In this document: piece after piece, positions 22,007 to 33,209 of the stretch
How positions within the stretch are numbered: position 1 is the stretch's first letter
How the letters are laid out: each line of letters starts with the position of its first letter
Assembly: GCF_030272615.1 (NCBI RefSeq)
Contig: NC_081412.1
Location: forward strand, 666,174,352-666,238,351
Direction of reading: 5' to 3'
Length of the DNA stretch: 64,000 bases
DNA from: Cryptomeria japonica
Taxonomy: Eukaryota > Streptophyta > Pinopsida > Cupressales > Cupressaceae
Translations under genes and position numbers: made by a program
The notes under the pieces: generated by a model
Told to the model about the DNA's origin: nothing
Seen by the model: only the letters and a program-made list of their open reading frames with translations
The model's database searches: none

Positions 22007-24235
22007 TCTTGTCCCTTTTACATTAACATTTTTTGTTGCAGATTTTGTGTTTTTGAAGTTACAGATCTGACATTTCTGACAAAATTTTGACATTTTCGCA
22101 TTTGTGCACTTTTGGATCGCATTTTTGATTTTTTGTTGCATCTGTGACATCTGGAATTGTGTCTATGTCTTCGACATTATTTTACTTTTTTTGCAGATTA
22201 CAAGGCCGCGTCTATATTCCCTAATCATGTCTGTGAGGCTTCCAGACACGTCTGTATTCCCAGGCAACGTCTATGTTCAAAAAATGCGTATGTGTCAGAT
22301 CTAGGTGCGTTTGCGTATTTATGTAGCGTTTGTGTTACTATTAATCGCATATGTGTTTCAGTTTTTGCATTTTGGTTTCTTTTGATTCAGTTTTTCGACA
22401 TTCGGATTTCAGATCTGGTTTAAATTGAGCTAACATCTTCAGATCTAGCTAACGAAATTGGTGCAGTCTGTCTTAGAAGCAAAATTGTTTTGTCGAAGGC
22501 CCCTATTTCACAAAGTCTTTTGGATCTAAAATTTACCTAACTTGTGTGCTTGTAGGAAGGGGTGATCATTTGAAACAATCCAAACTACTAATAGATCTTT
22601 GTTGCAGGACCTTGGCAAGGGTTTTTTTAATCTTTATTGTGTGCCTTGTTTTCATAGATTATCAAACACTTCAATTGGTGCACTAAAATTGAATCAGTGT
22701 CTTTCGTGTCTTGGGCAATAGGCTCTTTTTGTTTAATCTTTAGAGGGCCTATCTCCCTGTGTGGTCATTAAGACTACTAGTGAGGAGAGAATGACCCAAG
22801 TGGTAGTGAGGAAAACCCACCTCTTTCGAACCACTATAAACAACTGTATCCATGGTGAAAACTATGGATAACGTGTGTTGATTAGTTCATACCGACACTA
22901 TGTCTCCCCATAAACCCGTTTGATCAAATTTATTTGATCATTTGTAGGGCGTAACCCCTACCGACTGGGAGCCTTCTATATTTACAGAGCTGAAAGTGTT
23001 GCATGTATGGCCACACAAGCGGATGCCCTTACTAGCACCTTTTTGTTTTAGAAGCCAAAATCCTTCTAGTTGTTAGGTCAGGAGGTCAGACCTCTGGAGC
23101 GACCCACACACATACAGTTCCTAGTAGACATACAAAGTTCGCCATTGGGAGTTTTCATGGGGACCGATGCTTGGTTGCCCCGAGAAGTAAGTGCCGAGGG
23201 TGGAACCAGTGGGGTCAAGCATCTAAGTATCCACTTTGAATAGCGTAGCCTCGGGGGAAACCCCATGCGGGATCAACAACTATTGTCCTGGCCAACCATA
23301 AGAATTGTGCTTGTCTTATTTTGAACAATCAAACATTCAAGACCAAACATCAAAACATTGTGTCTTTTGTGTCTTCAAGTGTATGAAAAACAATTTTACA
23401 TCAAACAACACACTTTTCTTTGAGTCATTTTGAGTCTAAACACTTGCAAACATTGAGTCTTCATCAACATTGTGTCCTCTTGTCATGAAAAACAGTCAAA
23501 AATTTAGATTTGGTCACAACAAGCAACTTCACACAATAGAAAAATTGCACAAAATTTCAGAAACGCGTCTATGTCTGACAGAATAGCGTTTTTGTCATCT
23601 AATCACGTATGTGAAGGGAAGAAACACGTCTGTTTCATCTTGAACAACATTGCACTTACAAAATCTCATAAACGTGTCTGTGTCTGACAGAACCATGTCT
23701 GTGTCAGGAAATCACGTCTGTGAAGTATACAGGCACATATGTGTTTAGAATTGAAAAAACTTTTACAGTCCAACAAACAAGGACGATCAATTTCAGAATT
23801 CTTGAGCTTCCTAGGTTATTTCTCCAAGATTTCATCTAGCATTCAACCTATCTTTGGGTCTCACAAAGTCCATCATTGCTTTACATCTTGCATTACATTC
23901 ACATGTGTCTAAACTTGAGTCAAAAGGTCACTTGCTTGTCCTCATCTTGCTTTGTCAACATACTACATACAACAACATTTTTCTAAGTGGTCCCTCGTCA
24001 AGGTCTATCACCTTTGGTCCCATTTGGTCTTACTTAGAGTCAAGGTCAACTTACCTCATCAAGAGAAACTACCATCTCTTTGGAAGTCACACCTACTCTA
24101 CTACATACATACTTGGTCTTACACTTTGGACATTGCAAGTAAACCTCAGATTCATTTACATTTCATCCAACTCTTGGTCTTCCATACTCTTTCCATTTTC
24201 ATCTAGTCTCACACATCTTGGTCAATAACTAGTTC
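22007..24235 (+). other. Long 5' leader of element A with recurring CGYGTCTRTG words
   Basis: 2.2 kb without coding capacity between PBS and gag. Two clusters of a degenerate word (consensus about NCGYGTCTRTGT) lie at 22200-22360 (for example CGCGTCTATA, CACGTCTGTA, AACGTCTATG, ATGCGTATGTG) and 23570-23745 (ACGCGTCTATGTCTGAC, CACGTATGTGA, CGTGTCTGTGTCTGAC, ATGTCTGTGTC, CACGTCTGTGA). The words are separated by irregular AT-rich spacers, so this is neither a tandem repeat nor a microsatellite. The same word recurs on the opposite strand at 40155-40395. Confidence 0.7.
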
Positions 24236-26470
24236 ATGGTTAAAACCCATTCCCAAAAATCTAGGAGAGAAACTAAAGAGGCTCAAGAGTTCGCAAACAT
24301 GAGTACTTATGAGTATGACAATGATATCTTTTTCAATTCTGATCATACCATATTACCTGACATGGATGCCTATTGAAACATTTCAAATGTTGAGAACATG
24401 GACACTACAAACAACAATGATACACACAATGACAATATGGGCAACATTTCAGTACATTCAGTAGAAGTGGAAGACTCCATTATGGATCCCCGTTTTAATC
24501 GATTGGTTGAGGAAATAATGAGGAGAGATAGACAATACTTCTTACAAGTAATGGCACAAAGTGGAGCCAAGATCCCTTATAATTTTGACATGTCTCAAAT
24601 AATGGAAAATCGACCTTTGCAACAACCTCACCTCAACATGGATCAAAGGAATCCTAATAGTGGAGGCAATAGAGGACCACATATGGTGCCTGAATCACTG
24701 TCATCTTTGTTTCAAAAACCTGAAGTCCCATATACACATGGTCAAGCATATGATACTCACCTTCCCAAGCCATTATGGAAGTCTTATGCAAAAAAATATA
24801 CTCAATCACATACCAATGCTAAGGACCAACCACCAAAGCAATTAGATATCCAAAGGCATGATCAAAATTTGGACACAAAGAAACCCCACGTCAAATTTGG
24901 GGGCAACACACTAGAACGAACTCATGACATGCCTGTAGAGTATGGTATACATGGACATTCTATTCCTCATCATGACTCTATACCAAGTGGTCCTTATACA
25001 CAACATCATTACAGACCTCCTCCATATGAACATGTGTATGATCAATATTATCCATTTATGCAACATGATCCTTCTCCACACAGTGGCTCAGGCATGGGGT
25101 ATGGTCGAAGAAGTCGGTCTCCGCTTAAGAACAATTTGGAACAACAAATTAAGGACTTACAAAAGAAAATGGAGGACATAAATACACCGAAGCCAACTTA
25201 CACAATGAGAGACATATGTCCTTATCCATTTGACAAAAGCATTCCAATGCCTCCATTCCCTACACACTTTGTGACACCTAAGTTTGATAAGTATAGAGGG
25301 AAAGGGGATCCTAAGGCACATATCAGACAGTTTTTCATAGCTTGCATTGAAGTAGCAGCAAAAGAGACATATTTGATGAGATTATTCCCACAGAGCTTAG
25401 GTGATCAAGCTATGGAATGGTTCTCCCAACTCCCACCTGGAATTAAGTCATGGGGTGACTTAGCAGAGGCATTTATCCAACATTTCTCATACAACATAGA
25501 GACAGATATATCAATCACTACTTTGTGCAACACCAGGCAAAAGGATGGAGAATATTTTTCATCATTTTTACAAAGATGGAGGAATCTAGCCAATAGATGC
25601 TCTTGTGAAATTCCACAAAAACAAATGGTAGAGATGTTCACCCAAAATGTTAACAAAGACATTGGTTATGATCTAAGAAAATCTTGTTTGTCCACCTTCA
25701 AGGACATCATTGAAAAAGGCTTAGCGATAGAAAAGGTCCTAATTGAGCAAGGCATCGTCAAAATATTCAAAGAAAACAAAGAGGACTTTAAAGGAAAAGA
25801 CAAGCCAAGATTTTGGAATAAAAACAAGAACACAGTCAATGACGGTGTTGTTGCTGCCAATATGGTATGACCCAAAATCATTTTTTGTGGATCAAGCTCT
25901 ACAAACAATCAAGTGAATACTCAAACAACTTCCAAATCATGAAGGAAGTACACCCCATTGGGATAACCACTAGAGTCAGTTTTCATGAAGCTAGTGGCAA
26001 ACAAAATAATAACAATTCCAGATTTGCCTCCATATGAGCCAAAGGTCAAACCAAATTGGTGGAATGATGATGAATATTGTGAATTTCATAAGAGCAAGGG
26101 ACATAAAATAGGAAACTGTCATCGACTGAAGAACATCATACAAGATCTCATTGATAGAGGTGACATTGAGATTGAAGGACACTCATCCAATCAAGAACAT
26201 GCAATGTTTAAAGAACCATTCCCAAAACATGACAAGAGAAAAGCTAAAGCCACAGATGACCAGACCAACTATACCAGAGCATCCTATAACTATAATTCAA
26301 CTATCAATCACATTTCAACAGACAATTATGTCTCTACCATTATCATCAAGTACAAACCGCCTGAGAATTCTACCCATAGACCTAAGGTTGTCCTAAAAGG
26401 CATTGGATCTTCTTCCGAACCTACCTCTGAATGTAATGTTACAACTCGTCGAGGTAAATTCACTTTATAA
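24236..26470 (+). pseudogene. Element A gag polyprotein with in-frame stops
   Basis: Gag forms the virus-like particle and binds the RNA. I choose ATG 24236 (MVKTHSQKSRRETKEAQEFA) because the same frame continues to 26470 apart from four stops: TGA 24374, TGA 25868 and two shortly after (about 25939 and 25964). The longest open part is 24398-25870. The Retrotrans_gag core lies at about residues 344-505 (FDKYRGKGDPKAHIRQF, AMEWFSQLPPGIKSWGDLAE, FSSFLQRWRNLANRC). A zinc-binding C-x2-H-x4-H-x4-C motif, CEFHKSKGHKIGNC, lies at 26078-26119 and is followed by a helix IIQDLIDRGDIEIE. The stops are isolated point changes, so the gene decayed recently relative to other relics here. Confidence 0.85.
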
Positions 26471-27123
26471 GGTGCTCCAGCTAAAAACACCTTGTAGAAC
26501 AGTTAGGAAAGACACTCGCGCTTATCTCCATCCTTGAACTTTTACGCATATCCCCTGCACATAAAGCCATTCTTGACAAAACTTTGAGAGACACTTTTGT
26601 CCAAACTGATCTGAATGTGGACCAATTTCAAGCCATGGTGGGATACCTTTCCATTCCACACTCCCTTACATTCACAGAAGTTGACAACACCTACATGAGC
26701 CAACCATATAATGCACCTTTACACATTGAAGCCTTCCCACACAAACATCGAATAAAACGAGTCCTGATAGATGGAGGAGCGGGTCTCAATATTTGTACAT
26801 TAAGCACTATCAAACAATTGAGATATTCAGACAAAGCTGTGAATTCTATAAATAAAATTACCATCAAGGCATATGATGATGAAGAGCGTTCATCAAAAGG
26901 CACAATCACTTTACCTCTCAGAGTTGGGCCAATTATGAAGGATGTGGTTTTTCAAGTCATTGATATAAAGCTCACATACAACATATTGCTAGGATGCCCA
27001 TGGATTCATGAGATGAGCGTAGTACCATCTACATATCATCGATGTATCAAGTTCCCACACAATGGAGTTGAAGTGACTGTCAAAGCTGACCCAAATCCAT
27101 TCATATATTGCAACAATCTGTGA
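26471..27123 (+). pseudogene. Element A aspartic protease
   Basis: Frame 1 from about 26540 to the stop at 27121-27123, after a frameshift from gag. The active site reads VLIDGGAGLNI (Asp-Gly-Gly-Ala instead of the usual Asp-Ser/Thr-Gly-Ala), followed by a flap-like region and the conserved NILLGCPWIHEM near 26980-27015, with KFPHNGVEV after it. This domain would cleave the Gag-Pol polyprotein. The Gly replacing Ser/Thr also occurs in related plant gypsy elements as far as I know, so it need not be a loss-of-function change. The stop at the end and the gag frameshift make it a broken part of the polyprotein. Confidence 0.8.
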
Positions 27124-27818
27124 CTTGGATCAGAAATAACAATCCCAATCAATCGCGAGGCTGTTCCATCCTCGACATATGTGTATCCAGAATCCTTGAA
27201 AGCTTCTACATCAAAGTAAGTAGAGATCAAAGAAAAATTCAGGGTTAAAGACATGGGATGTGGTGAGTATATATTTCATGTTGATCAACTCCCACTATCT
27301 CTTAAGGTATTCAGTCAACATGAACAACCTACAAACAATATGCAAGACCAAGGAATTGGGTGTGAACCACCTAGTGTTGTGGCTACTAAGTCTGAATGCA
27401 AATCTCCTCTAGTGGTGCAAGCAACTCCTGATATCAAAAGTCCTAAGAGTGGTTCTAGCAAAGAATCTATTGAGTGTATTGCCAACCCGCTTGAGAACTC
27501 ACATAGCCTTACCATATCATCCACATTCCATCTCCACTCCACTTCCAGACTTGGATCAACAAGAACCACAAAATCCCTTACTCATTGGGGATCAAAAATC
27601 AAGCTTTGAAAAGAAAAATCTAAAAGTCAAAAATAAAGAAAAGGCCTTTAGTCCAAATCAAAACCAAAAGCTATTGGACTCTAAAAAAATCAAGGTCAAG
27701 GATAAAAATCCTATGAAGAAAAAAGAAAAGGAGATGATCTCAAAAATAACTGGGGGCAAGAGATGATCTCAAAATAACTGGGGGCAAAAGTTCTAAAATT
27801 TCAAGTCAAAAAGCATAC
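27124..27818 (+). pseudogene. Protease-to-pol linker of element A with deletion junction
   Basis: Begins with remnants of the linker that follows protease (GCGEYIFHVDQLPLSLKVFS at 27256-27315), then becomes Ser/Lys-rich and loses frame. A duplicated GATCTCAAAA(A)TAACTGGGGGCAA at 27735-27787 marks the area where the pol core has gone: none of RT, RNase H or the integrase core is present between here and the integrase end that starts after 28060. Confidence 0.6.
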
Positions 27819-28337
27819 TTGTTGATCCTAGGTCTCCATCATGCCATCCTACTTTCACTTCTTTTCGCAATCATAAGCCTTCATCACTCATCCACTTGTT
27901 CCACACATCCTTTCCCTTCTGGCGATACATCATGGACCTTTAATGGAGCTTCCTCAAAGGACTTTGTTGTCAGTGATGCCCAAACTTCTTTAGGTGACAT
28001 GCATACAGGCTTGTGTAGTCCACACACTAGTAATTCTATCTCAGTTCCTTTATCAAGGAAGACAGTCACTCAAGCTACACATCATTCAGTCAAGGAACGT
28101 TGGAGTTATAATCATAAGGTTAAGCCTCATACATTTGAGGTGGGTGACTTAGTTCTCAAGGAGAATCCTAAAAATCAACAAGACAGAGAGAAGAAGGGCA
28201 AGTTCAAACCAAATTGGCTTGGTCCTTACATCATCACAACAGCCTATGGATCCAGTGCATATCAACTCTCAACCACAAAGGGCAAATCTTTGGAGGATCC
28301 TATCAATAGCATGCACCTTCACAGGTTTTACACATAG
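27819..28337 (+). pseudogene. Element A integrase C-terminal domain
   Basis: The last third of this open frame is the C-terminal end of a Ty3/gypsy integrase: a basic YNHKVKPHTFEVGDLVLKEN segment, then KFKPNWLGPYIITTAYG (W-x-G-P-Y-x-I motif) and a closing NSMHLHRFYT, the usual end of the polyprotein before the stop. The first part is Ser-rich and does not resemble integrase. With no catalytic D,D-35-E core upstream, this is the distal stump of a deleted pol gene. It shows that A descends from an autonomous gypsy element rather than from a short element that gained gag. Confidence 0.8.
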
Positions 28338-29899
28338 CTCTTCAGTGTATCCCAATTCAAAAATACAAAAAAATAAAAAAAAATAAAAAATGCAAAAAAA
28401 ACATAAAAATAAAAAATTGTTACTTGGTGAAAACCTGGCAAACAGGTGCCTTGTGACACAAAAAAATTGAAAAACAAAAAACATTTTGTCCAATGGTGAA
28501 AACCACTTCAGTGGCGCCCTGGGCAAGTACCATGGTAAAAACTGGGTCACCGGCGCCATGCGTAGAGACATTGCTCCTCCCTCCATCAGGATTCACTTTC
28601 ATCCTTTCACTTTGCACACACTCACAACCTATCCATCCATAATAAACTTACCCATTCTCATCATGGCTTGTTATTGATCTACCTAAGATTGGTTAGCCAT
28701 TCATAATAAACATTCCTTTTCACCCCTTTCCATTTATAATAAATCAGCTCTTATCTGTGGCTAAGGCAAATCCTACGTCTAGTGATGGGTGTGGAACTAA
28801 GAGCATCACACGTTCTGAGGAGTACAATTTCTTCCAATTTTCTTCAGTCTATCCGCGCACAATCCGCAATAAAGCAACATTTTCATCGCCAATCCGCAAT
28901 AAAGTTTCTTCTTCTCCGCAATAAAGTATCAGTTTCATGGATTAAGCCAGTTTCAGATGAGACACAACAACAACAATGGGCTTCAACAAATCAAATCTTT
29001 CAATAGACTCAGACAACATTATGGTTCAGTGCTATCTATCCTTTTGTGAAAGTAAACATTGTGACCACAATCAAATAAGACTTATACAAGTGACAAGAGA
29101 CACTAAACTTGAGGACTATAGTGGATGTTGGTGTCGAGTCTTGGTTTTCTTTTTAATTTTATCTTTCTGGTGACATGTCTTTTAGCTTTTCCAGGATGTC
29201 TCTCTGACTAGAGATTTTATCTCCAGGATGTCTTTGACTAGAAAGGCGAGGATGGGGTATCGTCACCTATTTTTTTTCTTTGTTGTCTGTGGATTGTCTC
29301 TTAGTAATGCTATGACTTGTCCAAGGATATGAGGACACTGTGAGTCTAGTGTGAACTGGGGCATTCCTTGTTTGTGACTGTCTTATCTCCATGCAAATGG
29401 GTACAATGACTTTCGGGGTCGAACATATGCCTAGATTGTCATAACCTATTTTGCCATAATAAAGCTCAATGATGATAACGCACAAGAATCTCTTTCACTT
29501 TCATATCTTCTATCTTCCATCCCCCTTTCTTTATTGACTTCCATCATCCTCCTTGGGTCCGTGTAGCCTACTATCACATGACTGAGTATAATGACACGCC
29601 AAAAACATTTGCATTTCATGTAGTTGCACCTGTGTTACCACATATTAAGCATTTCATACATACATATAGATATCACAATTTGCATCACATCCTGCACACA
29701 ACACATGTTAGCACATTTTACATTTTCATAATCATATTTATCATAAGCATCACATAGATATAAGCATTACATAGAAACATACATCACATAGGTACACATT
29801 CATATAGCTGCCGCAAGGATGAATCATCTCATATATATATCAAAATCATAAGTGTCATGATACAATGATGTCAAAATCATATGGCTACAATCACCCGAA
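28338..29899 (+). other. Non-coding region of element A between pol end and antisense PMD end
   Basis: No coding capacity. It contains a block with repeated GGTGAAAACC / GGCAAGTACCATGGTAAAAACTGG-like phrases (28425-28565), which often follows pol in plant gypsy elements. Further along are dispersed AATCCGCAATAAAG repeats (28861-28925), a TTTCTTTGTTGTCTGT stretch, and low-complexity ACAT/CATA sequence (29640-29860). The convergent 3' ends of the sense gag-pol unit and the antisense PMD unit would fall here. Confidence 0.5.
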
Positions 29900-29949
29900 G
29901 GTGTCTACATCATCATTCAAAATGGTACAAAACTGATACATAGGGAGCC

Positions 29950-31275
29950 CTCTAAGGCTATGATGAACTCCCTCCCTCGGAGCTGGCTGGCCTCGACGGA
30001 GTCTGAGCCCTGGAAGGACCCGCCCCAGGATCATCTCTCCTGTCCCCTCTATCTGGTGGTGGTGGAGGACCCATGACCCCACCGCTAGACGCAGGTCTCC
30101 TATCTCTCCCTCCAGTGGTCGTCGCAGTTCGTGGTGGTCTATGAAATCTCCTAGCCTACTGCTCTGGTGGTACCGCTCCATAGTATAGGTCTCTCAAGTA
30201 GCCTATCTCCTACTTCGCTTGTAGAACATAGGCATATCTAGCTCCTATGTCCTTTGTCGCCTGCCTCCCTGCCCTCAATGTTGTCTCGGCCTTTGTATAA
30301 TGCCGGATAGCCTAATCCCTCTCCCTCTCCATGTCCCTCAGCTATCTCCTGAGCCTATCCCTCTCCCGCTCGAGATCCTAGATCTCATCTACCTGTCCCT
30401 GGCATATCTCCCTCAACTCTAATAGCTCATCCTCCTCCTCTCCCCCTCACCCTGTGGCTGCTCCTGTGGCTGCCCCTATCCCTATCCCTGCCCCTATACT
30501 TGTCTGCGACCCTGTGCTACTGGCACTTGTAAAGGCAATCCGCCTCTGCCCCTCACCATGTGAACCTGCCGAGCCTGCCTCTCCTCTCCACCCTCTCTCT
30601 ATGGAGCCACTCTCCTCTCTCCTACCATACCTTGCCTCCTCCATCGGCCTCTACCTCTGTCATCTCCATCATCATCCCCATCACCCCCTCCATCTCCATC
30701 TATTTGCTCACCAGGATCTGTCAACCGTGGAAACGGATGCTCAGCCCAATATGCAGTATACTCTGCATCCTCTATCTTCATCCACATATCGCAAGGCAAG
30801 GGCACTATCTCTACCAGCTGCATCACTGCCTGATCATATGACAATAATGGCCCAAAGTGTGCTTGATCCCTCACTGTCCAAGCATACATCCCGAAACCCC
30901 ATGGCATCCGCTGAATCTTGCCAAACTGCCTGTCCACCCTATCCACCGACTGCCTCTCAAGCACATATGGTGCCCGCCCATTCAGATACCTACTCCTGAA
31001 TGTATATGGCAGCTCCACTGCATCATCCTCCCACTCCTCGCACTCTCGGTACGACCTCCATACTACAGTGTTGATCTCATCGATGACCCTACACCAGTAC
31101 TCTAATCTCTCGATCCGTGGCTGAGATGTAATCATGTCATATAAGTGCACAAAACTACACCCATGGCCCCTACCTCTGAAATGAATCGGTCGGGTAACCG
31201 ACAAATGCTCATAAGCCCACACCTACAACAATGTCACTCTGCAGCCCAATCCTACTGATCCATGGTACACAAACT
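29950..31275 (-). pseudogene. Antisense PMD gene of element A, C-terminal part
   Basis: Minus strand, starting right at the left edge of element B. It opens YHGSVGLGCRVTLL, a TAG stop, then VWAYEHLSVTRPIHF and the open frame 31222-30599 (LEYWCRVIDEINTVVW, LERQSVDRVDRQFGKIQ, WGFGMYAWTVRDQ). These are C-terminal blocks of the plant mobile domain (MAIN/MAIL1-like, related to the aminotransferase-like PMD family). After a frame change comes a strongly charged coiled coil (LERERDRLRRQLRDMERERD near 30400-30340) and a Pro/Ser/Arg-rich tail to about 29955. In hosts PMD proteins act in the nucleus on gene and transposon silencing. Here it is carried antisense in a retrotransposon. The TAG replaces what is usually Gln, a single C-to-T change. 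Confidence 0.75.
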
Positions 31276-32470
31276 TGTAAAGCGGAAAAACCGAACCCTA
31301 GTCGTCCTCCCCTCCCCAACTCCGAGGAGAGAGAAGGGAGAGTCCCTAGGGTTGATGGTTTTCACTTGGGAGACTTTACATTCAAAAGAGGGGTTGAAAC
31401 CCACAAGATCCAATCCCACACAATGCAAGATTGGATGCTAAATGAGTTTCAAGGGTTAAGACAGCAAGGCTACCCTCTTTTGTAAAGAATGTTGATAGAA
31501 GAATTAAGCTAGGAATGCATAGAAAGTGAGAAAGATTCGCTTATAAACTGAGTTAGGGATATAGGATGAAGCTGTGGACCTAGAATTAGCTGTAAAATGT
31601 CGATACGGCGCTGTCCTACAAATTTGAGCAAAAGTTGACGAGACGATGGTGCCCGGCGTGCACACGGTCCTCCGAAAAATCCGCGAAACGAAGGGGGATC
31701 TGTTCATCTCTGCACAAGGATTCTAGATCTTCAATTTCAGCCGCGTACCTGCAACCTACACACAGAAAAGCGAAGACGATTGGGGGGTTAGGGATCAGGG
31801 GTTTGCCCTTAGGTCAAACCCCGGTTTTGGAATTAACCAAGAAATGAGAAATGCTTTGTAAATGTAATGTAAAACAAGTACTAATACCTTGTTGTAAGGA
31901 TGTTTGTATCCTTATATGCGAAGGTATAGATGTTGTTGTTTGTTGTATGTTGTATGTTGTAGCATGTAATGTGTTGTAAGTGATCTCCTCTTCAATGGTT
32001 GAATCTTTGTCTTGAATGCAACACTTAGCCTTGAATGGAGACTTAGAATGATCAATTGCTTGAAGGAATGCTTGAATGCTTGAATGCTTGAATGTTTGAA
32101 TATCGTTTTCACCTTTTTCCCCTCCTCCTCAAATGAGAGAGGAAAAGTAGTTTATATACTTGCCAATTAGGGTTAAAAGACTGATTTTCCCGACCTTAGG
32201 CCGACCAGGAAAGATAATTTTCCAATTTGCAAACAAAAAGGCCCGAAGTCCCATAGGAGACCGGGCCCAAAATAGGTCCTGGGACCAGGGCGCTGTCCCA
32301 CCTCCCGGGACAGCAGGGTGCAAGGAGGATCAGGCCAAGGTGCTGGAAAAATGCAGTTTTTGGTGTCGTGAGCAAGTTTCGGGGTCTCCATTCAGGTTCA
32401 GTGTTGCGTCGCCATCGTGAAGACCCAAATGCAGTCAAAATTTCAAGTGTCGCAATTTTAGGATGCTACA
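31276..32470 (-). repeat. 3' LTR of element B
   Basis: 1195 bp on the minus strand. Very similar to the 5' LTR. The main difference is the absence of about 41 bp of a GGGACCAGGGCGCTGGGC repeat that the other LTR has at 38845-38900. It includes short internal repeats (GTTGTATGTTGTATGTTGTA at 31939-31960; CTTGAATG repeated four times at 32070-32100). A TATA-like sequence lies at 32152-32158 on the minus strand. Confidence 0.92.
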
Positions 32471-32485
32471 TTTAGCCCCCACTTT
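32471..32485 (-). other. Polypurine tract of element B
   Basis: On the minus strand AAAGTGGGGGCTAAA abuts the 3' LTR. It is nearly identical to the PPT of family C (AAAATGGGGGCTAAA at 48335-48349), which ties B and C to the same lineage. Confidence 0.85.
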
Positions 32486-33209
32486 AGCGGGAGTATAAGC
32501 GTATGCTCATACTTCCGGTAAAGTACAAGGAAACAACATTGAAAGACTTTCACCACGTCAAGGAGGCAAGATACACCAAGCCCCCAGTGGACTAAGGATC
32601 TTATGACTTCGATTGACAAAGTAAAAGGGAAGATCACGAGGGAGAACCATGACTGTCAGTAGTAAGGTTCCCTCACTATGAGTCATGCAAGAAAGATATC
32701 AAAAATTTTCAAGGCAAGGCTAAATTTGTCAAGAAATTTTCAAGTATCTTGAAAAGATATGAACGGGATGTATGCCCCCCTACGTTAAAGCGATCGCACA
32801 CGCCTCACCGGGGGTGATTGCTTTAAGGTAGTGATACATATAAGAAATGAGAAAGGAGCACGTTATCACAAGGATTTAGCCCCCAAGTGTGAGATAAGCC
32901 CAAGGATAATAGACACAAAACACAAAGCACAAGGTGACTTCGCTTTCCTCGGGGTCAGTATGCTGTATGATAATTCATGTATATCATATGTATGTATGCA
33001 TAATTGTTCTTCATTCCCCAATCAAGGAAGGTCACCTAGAAGAAGGGAACACATGTGTCTTTTGAGTCAACATGAGAGAGATCGAGAGATCTCAATGCTT
33101 TGCATCGTCCTCAAGTAGACAACACTAAGGACAACAAATAGAAGAATGAGAGTAACATATAGAAGAAGTAACAAAAGAGAGGAGGAGAGAATCTGCTATG
33201 CTAATGAAA
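32486..33209 (-). other. 3' untranslated region of element B
   Basis: No coding capacity; the gag-protease ORF stops at 33210. It contains stretches such as CCCCCTACGTTAAAGCGATCG near 32777 but no motif I can interpret. Confidence 0.5.

Noticed and set aside
24660-24845. Overlapping short ORFs within gag (also 24942-25181, 25405-25662, 25666-25908)
   Set aside because: Shadows of the gag frame with no independent motifs.
30454-30999. 181-residue Pro/Leu/Ser ORF on the plus strand
   Set aside because: Shadow of the antisense PMD coding sequence; its Pro/His-rich composition is the complement of the charged PMD tail.
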